This document shows, piece after piece, positions 21,601-31,212 of a stretch of 34,593 nt of DNA. Made by a program: the position numbers and the translations under genes. Source of the DNA: Bacteroidaceae bacterium (GTDB lineage: Bacteria; Bacteroidota; Bacteroidia; Bacteroidales; Bacteroidaceae); contig JAFXAR010000051.1 in assembly GCA_017516885.1 (NCBI GenBank), positions 1 to 34,593 of the forward strand, given 5' to 3'. The notes beneath the pieces were generated by a model, which had not been told where the DNA came from, searched no databases, and worked only from the letters and a program-made list of their open reading frames with translations. How positions within the stretch are numbered: position 1 is the first letter of the stretch; each line of letters opens with the position of its first letter.

Positions 21601-22506
21601 CCGTGCAGCATTGGCGAGGAGCATACAACAGAGTATCCGCAAATTGACTTCTTTACATTTGAAAGCGCCGACAAGGAGAATGGAGAGCGTTTCACTCCAA
21701 CAGCCGACACAGTAATTGAAGCCGTCTACACCACCGAGGGCATAATGGGCGTTGCCGCAATAGGCGAAGCTGTTACAGAACTGAAAGACGGAGCATCCTA
21801 CCTCATATATAACGCCAAGGACGATGCCGCACGCAGCGGTTTCCTCAGTGTTTCAGCTGTTAATGCGGGCATAACAACCACAAACGGCATAAGCGAAGCC
21901 GGCCCTGACTTCGTGTGGAACTTCACCGCCAACGGCAGCAGATTCTGCGTAACCAACAACTACGGCATAAGCATTCCCAAACTGCTGCGCGGTTCATTGG
22001 TTACCGGCGGAACAGTTCCCGAACCCTTTACATTCAAGCTGAACAGCAACGGAAAGACCTGGAGCGTGCAAGGCAGCAGCAACAGCTACTACTGGAACGG
22101 CAATGCCAACAACACCTTCACCGGCTGGGACGACGGACATCCTTTCATAATATACACCTACCGTCCGCACCCCTACTTCACCGTATCCTGCAGATGCATT
22201 GACGACAACGGCGAAGAGCTCTCATGGAGCACAAGATACATAAAGGGCGGAGAGCATTTCACACTTTTCGCACCAATCATAGAGGGCTATACGCTCAGCG
22301 GCAGCGACGCCGACAGCGAAGAACTTGAGCGAGTAACAAAGAACATTGCCATCACGCTCAAATACAGCAAAGGAGATACAGGCATCGAAGAGATGAAAGA
22401 GCAAAGAGCAAAGAGCAAGGCTATTTACGATTTAACAGGCCGCAAGGTTGAAAGCCCAACCAGGGGAATATACATTATTGACGGCAAGAAAGTGCTGGTC
22501 AAGTAG
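18667..22506 (+). CDS. Large secreted beta-N-acetylhexosaminidase (GH20) with T9SS-like tail
   Basis: A 1279-residue protein. Signal peptide about 1-22 (MRNFTLSVLLSLFICLPGIV); GH20 N-terminal domain about 27-160; catalytic barrel about 163-520 with RGFMLDVSRHYF, FHWHLTDDQGWR, EVEFPGHSSA and the Asp341-Glu342 pair in HIGGDETP, which positions the substrate acetamido group and donates the proton. Residues about 565-1240 are several beta-rich accessory segments, including two trefoil-like ones and MucBP-like repeats with VTYKRTAYNVTYRCITPDGN. The end, IYDLTGRKV ... GIYIIDGKKVLVK, is T9SS-sorting-like. It should release terminal GlcNAc or GalNAc from glycoproteins, mucin or chitooligosaccharides at the cell surface. 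Length is about twice that of a plain GH20. Three perfect copies of a 7-base unit (22398-22418) lie just before the tail. Confidence 0.93.
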   Translation: MRNFTLSVLLSLFICLPGIVKADGEINLTPAPMKMTKGSGTVVLPQSFTIATGELSKENAAEAGKFASLLKEVAGLDVEVTESSENAFITLSMYNGGEQLGAEGYTLDITAGGIAIAANEANGFYYAFQSIKKMLPANVMAEVADDKVTEYALPIASIVDAPRFEYRGFMLDVSRHYFSIEQIKRMIDVMSYYKMNRFHWHLTDDQGWRFEVKKYPRLTTVGATRSNSWSVDPEYGGYYTNEPYGPYFYTQEECREIVRYAAERHIEVVPEVEFPGHSSAVNAAYPEFSCNPNASHSVQVNGGIFADVLNVANPHAVQFVKDVIDEVIEVFPYEQIHIGGDETPTSAWQNNAECQALMQKLGLTNVRQLQSHFVREISDYVTQKEGDKKRTVIMWNESLTANGTDEELIKGTGGMMMCWENGQVQPCALKAAQYGMKSVITPWGPYYINRKQSRDPGEPTGAGYGDDTVEATYNYVPVPSSVPADLQKYYIGVQGTFWTEHVQSNYLLEYLALPRLIAIAETGWTPAAKKNFKDFQQRITKDTLLLNYNNYEYGRHYILNNGGSDAKVMPVPSTDEEQTWYRIVTTATDARAGRCIQLLRENSSEIGTGNAKAGRLWNSAIIEDSGNEGYDYQLWAFMQDPGNPERWAIVSKAKPSGSVNGKPTAENNTGRWDYDESNRHYDFIFGDKAYAQNGSNYNYSIRSQKVSNSSMCLNYAGPGQTYSINLWNNPTDGNGGIWEFRPVAPQGSAEEIQYPAEGTLYLIVNNTERFKGWTLSDDGKATVSAGNITYGANVWEITESSTTAAGQTFKLRNAATGRCISSTTAPIELGASGTTLTNVYNPKSGDFSIKAGEEALFPMPERAAANPNTLNKGGIYPQGTGWIYEKAFLVTFECVDEDGSILHRTWQAAPAGKPYTATAPAIANHSVTVYEATGTATPPSFDAIDANRTIKVTYKRTAYNVTYRCITPDGNIIAEIDVPCSIGEEHTTEYPQIDFFTFESADKENGERFTPTADTVIEAVYTTEGIMGVAAIGEAVTELKDGASYLIYNAKDDAARSGFLSVSAVNAGITTTNGISEAGPDFVWNFTANGSRFCVTNNYGISIPKLLRGSLVTGGTVPEPFTFKLNSNGKTWSVQGSSNSYYWNGNANNTFTGWDDGHPFIIYTYRPHPYFTVSCRCIDDNGEELSWSTRYIKGGEHFTLFAPIIEGYTLSGSDADSEELERVTKNIAITLKYSKGDTGIEEMKEQRAKSKAIYDLTGRKVESPTRGIYIIDGKKVLVK

Positions 22507-22541
22507 CGTTTGCTCCCGGCGAGCCTTTCAGCAAAAACAAA

Positions 22542-22583
22542 ATACAGTTCAGGCAGTGGGCCGGCCCACTGCCTGAACTGTAT
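22542..22583. terminator. 42-bp perfect palindrome between convergent GH20 and pseudokinase genes
   Basis: Twenty-one-base arms around the centre GGCC/GGCC form a perfect palindrome 35 bases after the GH20 stop and 68 bases before the pseudokinase stop. It is the third long palindrome of this kind between convergent genes in the window. Confidence 0.75.
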
Positions 22584-22651
22584 AAATTATGCACCTAATT
22601 GCCCGGGCGGTAGATAAATAAAAATCACCTTCTTGTACAAGCCTTGCAACA

Positions 22652-23569
22652 TTATTTAAACCAGCGCATGCACTTGTGCCACCATTTCCCATCAAGCAGC
22701 TGCAAGAACTCCGCGATGCTTTGAGGGCGCTCCTTATATCTTAACCGCATGGCACTCTCTATTGCATGCACCAAACGCCGCGAAGGCATATCCGCCTTTG
22801 CAAAATTATAAAAAGGCGTACCATTGTCAATTAAATCATTCGCATAGGGAGGCATTTTGCCTGAAACAAGGAAAAACAGCATAGCGCCAAGAGAAAAGAC
22901 ATCGGCAGCAGGAGTAAGACTTCTAATGTCCGAAGAACAGTTTGCCTCAACAGCAGCAAAACGCATATACGACACAGAAAATGGAGCGTCGGAATCTCGG
23001 CCACTGGCATGTGATTCCACGAGACACATCGGTATTGTGAATCCACGCAACACAACCTCGCCGTTTTTGTCAATATACACCGTGTGCGGATTCACATTCA
23101 AATGCAGCATGCGTTTTTCATGCATCTTTTCAAGAGCTGCAGCAAGTTCTTTTATATACATTACCGCATCCTTTTCAGTCATTTTCCCATTGGCCCTTAC
23201 ATAATCATGCAGCGATTGTCCTTTTGGATATTTCCAGCAGGCATAGACTGTCCCATTTTCAGCAAATGTTTCAATAAAGGGCATAAAATAAGGTTTGTCA
23301 AGCGCTGCAATCACCTTTATCATTTTTTTGAACAAGCCACACAGATAAGCAACAAATTCCGCATTACCTTCTCTGTCGTTCAGCACTGATACCGTACGCC
23401 CATCGGCTGACCTATAACAACACCATCCGTTAAAAACTTCAACTACAAGAACCTTCAGCCCACTGTCGGGCTGTTCGGCAATATATGTAACGGTGCCAGA
23501 TTCAACATCCAGCAAATCAAGCACGCGGTATTTTCCGCCTTGCAGTTCAGTATTTTCTTTTAGATACAT
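22652..23569 (-). CDS. Probable pseudokinase (degenerate Ser/Thr kinase fold)
   Basis: A 305-residue protein that keeps the shape of a Hanks kinase but has lost its catalytic residues. The VAIK lysine position reads VVEVF (42-46); the HRD-x-K-x-x-N loop reads HLNVNPHT (156-163), with Asn for the catalytic Asp, Asn for Lys and Thr for the metal-binding Asn; DFG reads RGF (175-177). The C-lobe signature (TPAADVFSLGAMLFFLVSGKMPP) and the closing RPQSIAEFLQLL remain and are close to RPQSIGEFVGLL in the kinase at 16916-18481, suggesting the two are paralogues. No membrane segment or extra domain is visible. A scaffold or allosteric role, perhaps with the intact kinase, is inferred. The frame is intact, so it is a maintained protein and not a pseudogene. 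Confidence 0.82.
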   Translation of the reverse strand: MYLKENTELQGGKYRVLDLLDVESGTVTYIAEQPDSGLKVLVVEVFNGWCCYRSADGRTVSVLNDREGNAEFVAYLCGLFKKMIKVIAALDKPYFMPFIETFAENGTVYACWKYPKGQSLHDYVRANGKMTEKDAVMYIKELAAALEKMHEKRMLHLNVNPHTVYIDKNGEVVLRGFTIPMCLVESHASGRDSDAPFSVSYMRFAAVEANCSSDIRSLTPAADVFSLGAMLFFLVSGKMPPYANDLIDNGTPFYNFAKADMPSRRLVHAIESAMRLRYKERPQSIAEFLQLLDGKWWHKCMRWFK

Positions 23570-23641
23570 AAGAGAGGTTACTAATTTTATTCACGAAGTA
23601 ACAAAATAAATTGCAATTGGCGCATAAAAGAAGCCGAAATA

Positions 23642-23673
23642 TTTGCACGAGACAGTTATTATTGCTAATTTTG
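23642..23673 (+). promoter_or_regulatory. Promoter of the rimP-nusA-infB-suf gene cluster
   Basis: TTTG (23642-23645), exactly 20 bases of spacer, then TAATTTTG (23666-23673): one of the best Bacteroidetes-type promoter matches in the window. Transcription should begin near 23680, leaving a leader of about 85 bases before rimP. Confidence 0.7.
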
Positions 23674-23688
23674 CAGTGTAGTTGAACT

Positions 23689-23714
23689 GAGGGGCCGGCA
23701 AGCCCCTCTTTTTT
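23689..23714 (+). terminator. Terminator-like hairpin in the rimP leader (candidate attenuator)
   Basis: GAGGGGC (23689-23695) pairs with GCCCCTC (23702-23708) and is followed by six T (23709-23714), a textbook intrinsic terminator placed only about 10 bases after the predicted start of transcription and 50 bases before rimP. A second small hairpin (TGTGC/GCACA, 23714-23728) follows. Attenuator-like leaders before rimP-nusA-infB have been described in other bacteria (the 'rimP leader'). Confidence 0.6.
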
Positions 23715-23764
23715 GTGCATCCAGCACATAAAATGCTGCAAAACGAACCGATAATTCATAGAGT

Positions 23765-24232
23765 ATGATTGACAGACAACAGGTAATTGATTTAACCAAC
23801 AAGTGGCTTGCCGACAAGGAGTATTTCCTTGTTGATGTAGTTATAAGCAAGGACGACAAGATTACAGTTGAAATTGACCACGCCGAAGGCGTTTGGATTG
23901 AGGATTGCGCCGAATTGAGCCGCTACATTGGCGACGGGCTCGGCAGCGAGACCGATGACTACGAGCTTGAGGTAGGTTCTGCGGGCCTGGGACAGCCGTT
24001 CAAGGTTCTCCAGCAGTACCGCAACCACATAGGCCTCGAGGTCGAAGTGCTCACAAAAGAGGGCAAGAAACTGAAAGGAATACTCAAGGATGCGAACGAG
24101 GAGAATTTCACCCTCACCATTTCAAGGAAAGAGAAGAAAGAGGGCGCCAAGCGCCCGCAGATTGTTGAGGAGGACCTTGTGTTCGCCTACAGCAGCATTA
24201 AGTACACGAAATATGTTATAAATTTCAAATAA
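23765..24232 (+). CDS. rimP: Ribosome maturation factor RimP
   Basis: A 155-residue cytoplasmic protein needed for 30S subunit maturation. The N-terminal domain carries DVVISKDDKITVEIDHAEGVWIEDCAELSR, and the middle has ELEVGSAGLGQPFKVLQQYRNHIG, the family's 'VSSPGLDRPL'-like segment in Bacteroidetes form. The C-terminal SH3-like domain contains GKKLKGILKDANEENFTL. Length is normal. It is the first gene of the run, one base before nusA, an order conserved in most bacteria. Expression is likely controlled at the leader hairpin. Confidence 0.95.
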   Translation: MIDRQQVIDLTNKWLADKEYFLVDVVISKDDKITVEIDHAEGVWIEDCAELSRYIGDGLGSETDDYELEVGSAGLGQPFKVLQQYRNHIGLEVEVLTKEGKKLKGILKDANEENFTLTISRKEKKEGAKRPQIVEEDLVFAYSSIKYTKYVINFK

Positions 24233-24233
24233 A

Positions 24234-25493
24234 ATGGCAAAGAAAGAAGAAACAATCAGCCTTCTTGATACATTTCAAGAATTCAAGGAGTCGAAGAACA
24301 TCGACCGCACTACTATGATTAGCGTACTTGAGGAGAGCTTCCGCAAGGTACTTGTAAACATGTTCGGCACTGACGAGAACTACTCTGTAATCGTTAACCC
24401 CGACCGTGGCGACTTTGAAATCCAGCGCCGCCGCGTTGTTGTTGCCGACAGCGATGTGCAGGACAGCAACTTTGAGATTTCCCTCAGCGAGGCACAGCTT
24501 ATTGACGACACCTTTGAGGTGGGCGAAGAGGTGAGCGAGATTGTAAACTTTGCAGAGTTCGGCCGCCGCGCCATTCTTAACCTGCGCCAGACACTCGCAT
24601 CGAAAATCCTTGAGCTTGAGAAGGACAGCCTCTACAACAAGTACTGCGAGCGCGTGGGACAGATTGTAAGCGCTGAGGTTTACCAGATTTGGAAGAAAGA
24701 GCTCCTGCTTGTTGACGACGAGGGCAACGAGCTCATCCTCCCCAAGAGCGAGCAGATTCCAAGCGACTTCTACCGCAAGGGCGACAACGTACGCGCCATC
24801 GTGGCACGCGTTGACAACCAGAACAACAACCCGAAGATTATTCTCAGCCGCACATCGCCCATGTTCCTGCAGCGCCTTTTTGAGCTTGAAGTGCCCGAAA
24901 TCAATGACGGCCTCATCACAATAAAGAAGATTGCCCGCATTCCGGGCAAGCGCGCAAAGATTGCTGTGGAGACATACGACGAGCGCATTGACCCGGTAGG
25001 CGCATGCGTAGGTGTAAAGGGCTCGCGCATACACGGCATCGTACGCGAACTCCGCAACGAGAACATTGACGTAATCCCCTACACATCAAACATTGAGCTT
25101 TTCATCAAGCGTGCGCTCAGCCCCGCAAAGATTCAGGAAATCACACTCGACGAGGAGAAGCGCGTAGCCGATGTAAACCTCAAGAAGGAGGAAGTTTCAC
25201 TCGCTATCGGCAAGGACGGCCTCAACATCAAGCTCGCCAGCATGATTACCGAGTACACTATCAACGTATACCGCGAAATTGACGCGCAGCAGGAGGATGA
25301 CATCTACCTTGACGAGTTTGCCGATGAAATTGAGGAGTGGGTAATTGAGGCAATCAAGAAGATTGGCCTTGACACCGCAAAAGCAGTGCTCAACGCTCCA
25401 AGAGAGGTTCTCATTGAGAAAGCCGACCTTGAAGAGGACACCGTTGACCACCTTATTGAAGTTCTGAAGGCTGAATTCGAGGACGAGGAATAA
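24234..25493 (+). CDS. nusA: Transcription termination/antitermination factor NusA
   Basis: A 419-residue protein that binds RNA polymerase and controls pausing, termination and antitermination. The N-terminal polymerase-binding domain (about 1-125) contains EESFRKVLVNMFG. It is followed by an S1 domain (about 130-200, VSAEVYQIWKKELLL) and two KH domains (about 205-345) with DPVGACVGVKGSRIHGIVREL and VSLAIGKDGLNIKLAS. The C-terminal 70 residues are acidic and lack the two full AR repeats of the E. coli protein, as is usual in this phylum. Its ATG is one base after the rimP stop, so translation is probably coupled. Confidence 0.96.
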   Translation: MAKKEETISLLDTFQEFKESKNIDRTTMISVLEESFRKVLVNMFGTDENYSVIVNPDRGDFEIQRRRVVVADSDVQDSNFEISLSEAQLIDDTFEVGEEVSEIVNFAEFGRRAILNLRQTLASKILELEKDSLYNKYCERVGQIVSAEVYQIWKKELLLVDDEGNELILPKSEQIPSDFYRKGDNVRAIVARVDNQNNNPKIILSRTSPMFLQRLFELEVPEINDGLITIKKIARIPGKRAKIAVETYDERIDPVGACVGVKGSRIHGIVRELRNENIDVIPYTSNIELFIKRALSPAKIQEITLDEEKRVADVNLKKEEVSLAIGKDGLNIKLASMITEYTINVYREIDAQQEDDIYLDEFADEIEEWVIEAIKKIGLDTAKAVLNAPREVLIEKADLEEDTVDHLIEVLKAEFEDEE

Positions 25494-25536
25494 GAAACTC
25501 AGCTTCTAAAAACAACAACAATTAAAACAAGTGCTA

Positions 25537-28440
25537 ATGAAGATAAGACTAAATAAAGTACAGAAAGAACTTAACCTCGGCCTCAACACAATTGTAGACT
25601 TCCTGCAAAGAAAGGGCTTCGAGATTAAGGAGGACCCCAACGCCGTTGTGCCTGAAGAGGGATACAATATGCTCATTCAGGAGTTCAGCGCCGACATGAA
25701 GGCCCGCATACAGTCCGACAACTTCACAAAGGAGCGTCAGAACAGGGAGAAGCCCAAGGCAACACTCCCCGCTGAAGAGCCCAAAAAGGAGGAGAAGAGT
25801 GCCGAACCGGCAGCAAAGCCCGCTGAGCCGGCAAAGAAAGAAACCGTGAAAGCCGAACCGGCAGCAGAGCCAGTAAAGGCCGAAGAGCCCAAGATAAAAG
25901 TCATGGGCCGCATTGACCTTGACAGCCTCAACAAAAAGAAGGCTGAGCCTAAAAAAGAAGAAACTCCCAAAAAGGAGGAGCCTAAAAAGGAGGAGAATCC
26001 ACAGCCTGCACCAGAGCCTAAGGCTGTTGCCGCTCCGGCAGAAGAGCCGGCAAGCGAGCCTGCAGCAGAGCCAGCAAAGGCCGAAGAACCCGCTGCTGCG
26101 GAAGAGCCGGCAAAGCCAGCGCAGCCACAGCTTACACAAGTTGACGAAGTTGCAGCCCCCAAGCTCAACATCATAGGCCAAATAGACCTTGCAGCCCTCA
26201 ACCAGTCAACCCGCCCCAAGAAGAAGAGCAAGGAGGAGAAGAAAAAGGAGCGCGAGGAGAAGGACAAGCAGCGCGAAGAGCAGCGCAAGCAGCAGCGCGA
26301 TGCACAGCGCCAGCAGAACGGCGGCGGCGAAGGCGGCGACAAGAAGAAGAAACGCCAGCGCATCAACAGCCAGCGCGTCGACATAAATGATGTAAAGGAG
26401 AGCGGCAACGGCAACGGCGACAACAAGAACTGGAGCGCCAACCGCAACAAGAATGCCGGCGGCAACAACAATAACCCCTCACAGGGCAGCCGCAAGGACC
26501 GCGACCGCCAGCACAAGCGCTTTGACAAGAACGATGTAAGCGAGGAGGACGTTTCAAAGCAGATAAAGGAGACGCTCGACCGCCTGACAAACCGCGGCAA
26601 GGCCAACAAGTCGGCAAAATACCGCAAGGAGAAGCGCGACATGGCCGCCGAGCAGAGAATGCAGCAAATGAGCGAGGAGATGGAGCAGAGCAAGGTTCTG
26701 CAGCTCACCGAGTTCGTTACAGCAAACGAGCTTGCAAGCATGATGAACATCTCCGTAACACAGGTCATTGCAACCTGCATGAGCATCGGAATCATGGTAT
26801 CGATAAACCAGCGTCTTGATGCAGAGACAATCAACATTGTTGCCGAAGAGTTCGGCTACACAACAGAATATGTAAGCGCCGAGGTTGCAAATGCAATTGA
26901 GGAGGATGCTGACACCGAGGAAGACCTCGAGCCACGCGCGCCAATCATCACCGTGATGGGCCACGTTGACCACGGAAAGACCTCGCTGCTCGACTACATC
27001 CGCAAGGCAAACGTAATTGCCGGCGAGGCGGGAGGCATCACCCAGCACATTGGTGCATACAACGTGAAAATGGAGAGCGGCAAGCGAATCACATTCCTTG
27101 ACACTCCGGGTCACGAGGCATTTACCGCCATGCGTGCGCGCGGTGCTAAGATTACCGACATTGTAATCATCATCATCGCTGCCGACGACAACGTGATGCC
27201 GCAAACCAAGGAGGCCATCAACCATGCCATGGCGGCCGGCGTGCCCATTGTATTCGCATTCAACAAGTGCGACAAGCCCACAGCCGACCCCAACCGCATC
27301 AAGGAAGAGCTTGCAAACCTCAACATGCTCGTTGAGGACTGGGGCGGAAAGTACCAGTCACAGGAGATTTCGGCAAAGAAGGGTATGGGCGTTGAGGAGC
27401 TCATGGAGAAGGTGCTTCTCGAAGCCGAGCTTCTTGACCTCAAGGCGAACCCCAACCGCAAGGCAACAGGCTCAGTCATTGAGTCAAGCCTTGACAAGGG
27501 CCGCGGATACGTTGCAACAGTGCTTGTACAGAACGGAACACTGAAGGTGGGCGACATTGTAGTTGCCGGCACACAGTGGGGAAAGGTAAAGGCAATCTTC
27601 AACGAGCGCAACCAGCGCATCAAGGAGATTCGCCCGGCAGAGCCAGCGCTTATCCTTGGACTGAACGGCGCACCGGCAGCCGGCGACACATTCAATGTAG
27701 TGGAAAGCGAGCGCGAAGCGCGTGAAATCACAGGCAAGCGCGAGCAGCTGCAGCGCGAGCAGGGACTTCGCACACAGAAGATGCTTACACTCGACGAGGT
27801 GGGCCGCCGCATAGCGCTCGGAAACTTCCAGACCCTCAACATTATTGTGAAGGGCGACGTGGACGGTTCAATAGAGGCGCTCAGCGACTCGCTCATAAAG
27901 CTCTCAACCGAGACAATCCAGGTAAATGTAATCCACAAGGCCGTGGGTCAGATTTCGGAGAGCGACGTAAGCCTTGCAGCCGCATCGGATGCCATTATCG
28001 TAGGCTTCCAGGTACGTCCTTCAGTTACCGCCCGCAAGGTTGCCGAGAACGAAGGTGTCGACATTCGCATATACTCAATCATCTACGATGCCATTGAGGA
28101 GGTCAAGGCCGCAATGGAGGGTATGCTTGCTCCAATTGTGAAGGAGGAGGTTACCGCCACCATAGAGGTACGCGAGACATTCCACATAAGCAAGGTGGGT
28201 ACAGTTGCCGGATGTATGGTACGCGAGGGCAAGGTTAAGCGCACCGACCGCGCACGCCTCATACGCGACGGTATTGTAATACACACCGGAACTCTTGCTG
28301 CGCTCAAGCGCTTCAAGGAGGATGTCAAGGAGGTAGGCACGAACTACGAGTGCGGTATCAGCCTCACATCGCAGGACGACATCAAGATTGGCGATATTAT
28401 TGAGACCTTTGTTGAAGTTGAAGTTAAACAGAAACTCTAA
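25537..28440 (+). CDS. infB: Translation initiation factor IF-2
   Basis: A 967-residue GTPase that brings initiator tRNA to the ribosome. The frame is open from a GTG at 25531, but the ATG two codons later begins the expected [15 protein letters not shown]2-N domain. A long Pro/Ala/Glu/Lys-rich linker (about 70-230) and an Asn/Arg-rich stretch follow, then a second IF2-N-like segment (about 390-440). The G domain carries G1 [16 protein letters not shown] (G3) and NKCDKP (G4), followed by domains II-IV ending in VEVEVKQKL. The protein is large for IF-2 mainly because of the linker, which is normal in Bacteroidetes. The repetitive linker gives long but meaningless frames on both strands. Confidence 0.97.
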   Translation: MKIRLNKVQKELNLGLNTIVDFLQRKGFEIKEDPNAVVPEEGYNMLIQEFSADMKARIQSDNFTKERQNREKPKATLPAEEPKKEEKSAEPAAKPAEPAKKETVKAEPAAEPVKAEEPKIKVMGRIDLDSLNKKKAEPKKEETPKKEEPKKEENPQPAPEPKAVAAPAEEPASEPAAEPAKAEEPAAAEEPAKPAQPQLTQVDEVAAPKLNIIGQIDLAALNQSTRPKKKSKEEKKKEREEKDKQREEQRKQQRDAQRQQNGGGEGGDKKKKRQRINSQRVDINDVKESGNGNGDNKNWSANRNKNAGGNNNNPSQGSRKDRDRQHKRFDKNDVSEEDVSKQIKETLDRLTNRGKANKSAKYRKEKRDMAAEQRMQQMSEEMEQSKVLQLTEFVTANELASMMNISVTQVIATCMSIGIMVSINQRLDAETINIVAEEFGYTTEYVSAEVANAIEEDADTEEDLEPRAPIITVMGHVDHGKTSLLDYIRKANVIAGEAGGITQHIGAYNVKMESGKRITFLDTPGHEAFTAMRARGAKITDIVIIIIAADDNVMPQTKEAINHAMAAGVPIVFAFNKCDKPTADPNRIKEELANLNMLVEDWGGKYQSQEISAKKGMGVEELMEKVLLEAELLDLKANPNRKATGSVIESSLDKGRGYVATVLVQNGTLKVGDIVVAGTQWGKVKAIFNERNQRIKEIRPAEPALILGLNGAPAAGDTFNVVESEREAREITGKREQLQREQGLRTQKMLTLDEVGRRIALGNFQTLNIIVKGDVDGSIEALSDSLIKLSTETIQVNVIHKAVGQISESDVSLAAASDAIIVGFQVRPSVTARKVAENEGVDIRIYSIIYDAIEEVKAAMEGMLAPIVKEEVTATIEVRETFHISKVGTVAGCMVREGKVKRTDRARLIRDGIVIHTGTLAALKRFKEDVKEVGTNYECGISLTSQDDIKIGDIIETFVEVEVKQKL

Positions 28441-28446
28441 CAGAAA

Positions 28447-28926
28447 ATGAATCTGCTCGATATAATTCTTTTAGTATCCATCGGCTACGGAATATTCCAT
28501 GGATACAAGAACGGATTGCTCAGAATGCTGTCGGTTGGAGCGGGCGTAATTGCAGGCCTGCTCCAGACGATAGTCTTCATGCCCCGTTTCACGAAGTACA
28601 TACAGAACGCAACAGGCTGGGAAACTACCACAAGCATGATTATAAGCTTCTTCCTTATAATGATTGTATCGGTAACAATTTTCTACATTGCAGCACGGCT
28701 GCTCACCCAGCTGCTCCGTCTTATTAACATTAACTTCATAAACCAAATCTTTGGTGCAGTGTTTTCAGGATACATTGCAATGCTCATTGTAACAGCAGCC
28801 ATTGACGTATCGGGCGTTATCTGGGAGAACAACTCATATACAGGCAAGAAAGCGCAGGACGATTCGCTGTTCTACAAGGAGACAACAAACCTAACCTCTT
28901 TACTGATAGAAGAAGCGAAGAAATAA
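28447..28926 (+). CDS. CvpA family membrane protein
   Basis: A 159-residue inner-membrane protein that starts six bases after the infB stop. It has about four hydrophobic segments (LLDIILLVSIGYGIFHG, LLRMLSVGAGVIAGLL, TTSMIISFFLIMIVSVTIFYIAA, IFGAVFSGYIAMLIVTAAI) and the CvpA-like opening with a small Gly-rich turn, YKNGLLRML. CvpA proteins were first linked to colicin V production in E. coli; their general role is unclear. The position between infB and sufB suggests co-transcription but gives no functional hint. Confidence 0.85.
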   Translation: MNLLDIILLVSIGYGIFHGYKNGLLRMLSVGAGVIAGLLQTIVFMPRFTKYIQNATGWETTTSMIISFFLIMIVSVTIFYIAARLLTQLLRLININFINQIFGAVFSGYIAMLIVTAAIDVSGVIWENNSYTGKKAQDDSLFYKETTNLTSLLIEEAKK

Positions 28927-28962
28927 GAAACTATTTCTTATTAAGAAACTGTTTAAGTTTCT
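28922..28962 (+). other. Two adjacent AT-rich hairpins between cvpA and sufB
   Basis: AATAAGAA/TTCTTATT (28922-28942) and AGAAACT/AGTTTCT (28944-28962) lie in the 56-base gap. They could slow or partly terminate transcription, or be processing sites that separate the translation genes from the suf genes. Confidence 0.4.
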
Positions 28963-28982
28963 AAGAAGTGAGGAAAAAATCG

Positions 28983-30428
<1,446 letters not shown>

Positions 30429-30444
30429 CAAAAATGATGAACAA

Positions 30445-31203
30445 ATGGAAAATTTATTGGAAATCAAGAACCTCCATGCCACAATTGACGGCAAGGAGAT
30501 ACTGAAAGGAATAAACCTCACCGTGAAAGCGGGCGAGGTACACGCCATAATGGGCCCCAACGGTTCGGGAAAGAGCACCCTGAGCAATGTGCTTGTAGGC
30601 CACCCGGCCTACACCGTTACTGAAGGCGAAATATTCTACAAAGGCAAGAACCTGCTTGAGCTTGCCCCCGAGGAGCGCAGCCACGAAGGCCTCTTCCTCT
30701 CGTTCCAGTACCCCGTAGAGATTCCCGGGGTAAGCATTACCAACTTTATGCGCGCAGCCATAAACGCCAAGCGCCAATATTTGGGACAAGAGCCCATGAA
30801 TGCCACCGAGTTCCTCAAGATGATGCGCGAGAAACGCGCCCTTGTGAATCTTGAAAGCAAGCTCGCCAACCGTTCGGTTAACGAAGGTTTCAGCGGCGGC
30901 GAAAAGAAGCGCAACGAGATATTCCAGATGGCAATGCTCGAACCCACGCTCAGCATCCTTGACGAGACCGACTCGGGCCTTGACATTGACGCTCTGCGCA
31001 TTGTAGCCGAAGGAGTGAACAAGCTGAAGCGAGAGGACACATCGAGCCTCGTCATTACCCACTACCAGCGTCTGCTCGACTACATAAAGCCCGATATTGT
31101 ACATGTACTCTACAACGGCAAGATTGTAAAGACTGCCGGTCCTGAGCTTGTAATGGAGCTTGAGGAGCGCGGATACGACTGGATTAAGGCCCTAAACAAT
31201 TAA
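30445..31203 (+). CDS. sufC: Fe-S assembly ATPase SufC
   Basis: A 252-residue ABC-type ATPase without membrane domain that drives structural changes in SufBC2D. Walker A is GPNGSGKST (37-45), the signature is FSGGEKKRNEIFQ, Walker B is LSILDETDSGLDIDAL, and the switch His lies in VITHYQRLLDYI. The frame is open further upstream into sufB, but the ATG at 30445 starts the standard MENLLEIKNLHA. Length agrees with the family. It lies 16 bases after sufB and 9 before sufD. Confidence 0.97.
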   Translation: MENLLEIKNLHATIDGKEILKGINLTVKAGEVHAIMGPNGSGKSTLSNVLVGHPAYTVTEGEIFYKGKNLLELAPEERSHEGLFLSFQYPVEIPGVSITNFMRAAINAKRQYLGQEPMNATEFLKMMREKRALVNLESKLANRSVNEGFSGGEKKRNEIFQMAMLEPTLSILDETDSGLDIDALRIVAEGVNKLKREDTSSLVITHYQRLLDYIKPDIVHVLYNGKIVKTAGPELVMELEERGYDWIKALNN

Positions 31204-31212
31204 CAAGCAGCA

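Noticed and set aside
25737-26837. Long minus-strand frame (366 codons) opposite infB, and other long antisense frames there
   Set aside because: They mirror the repetitive Pro/Ala/Glu/Lys linker of IF-2, giving Ser/Leu/Phe-rich nonsense protein with no start context or family features.
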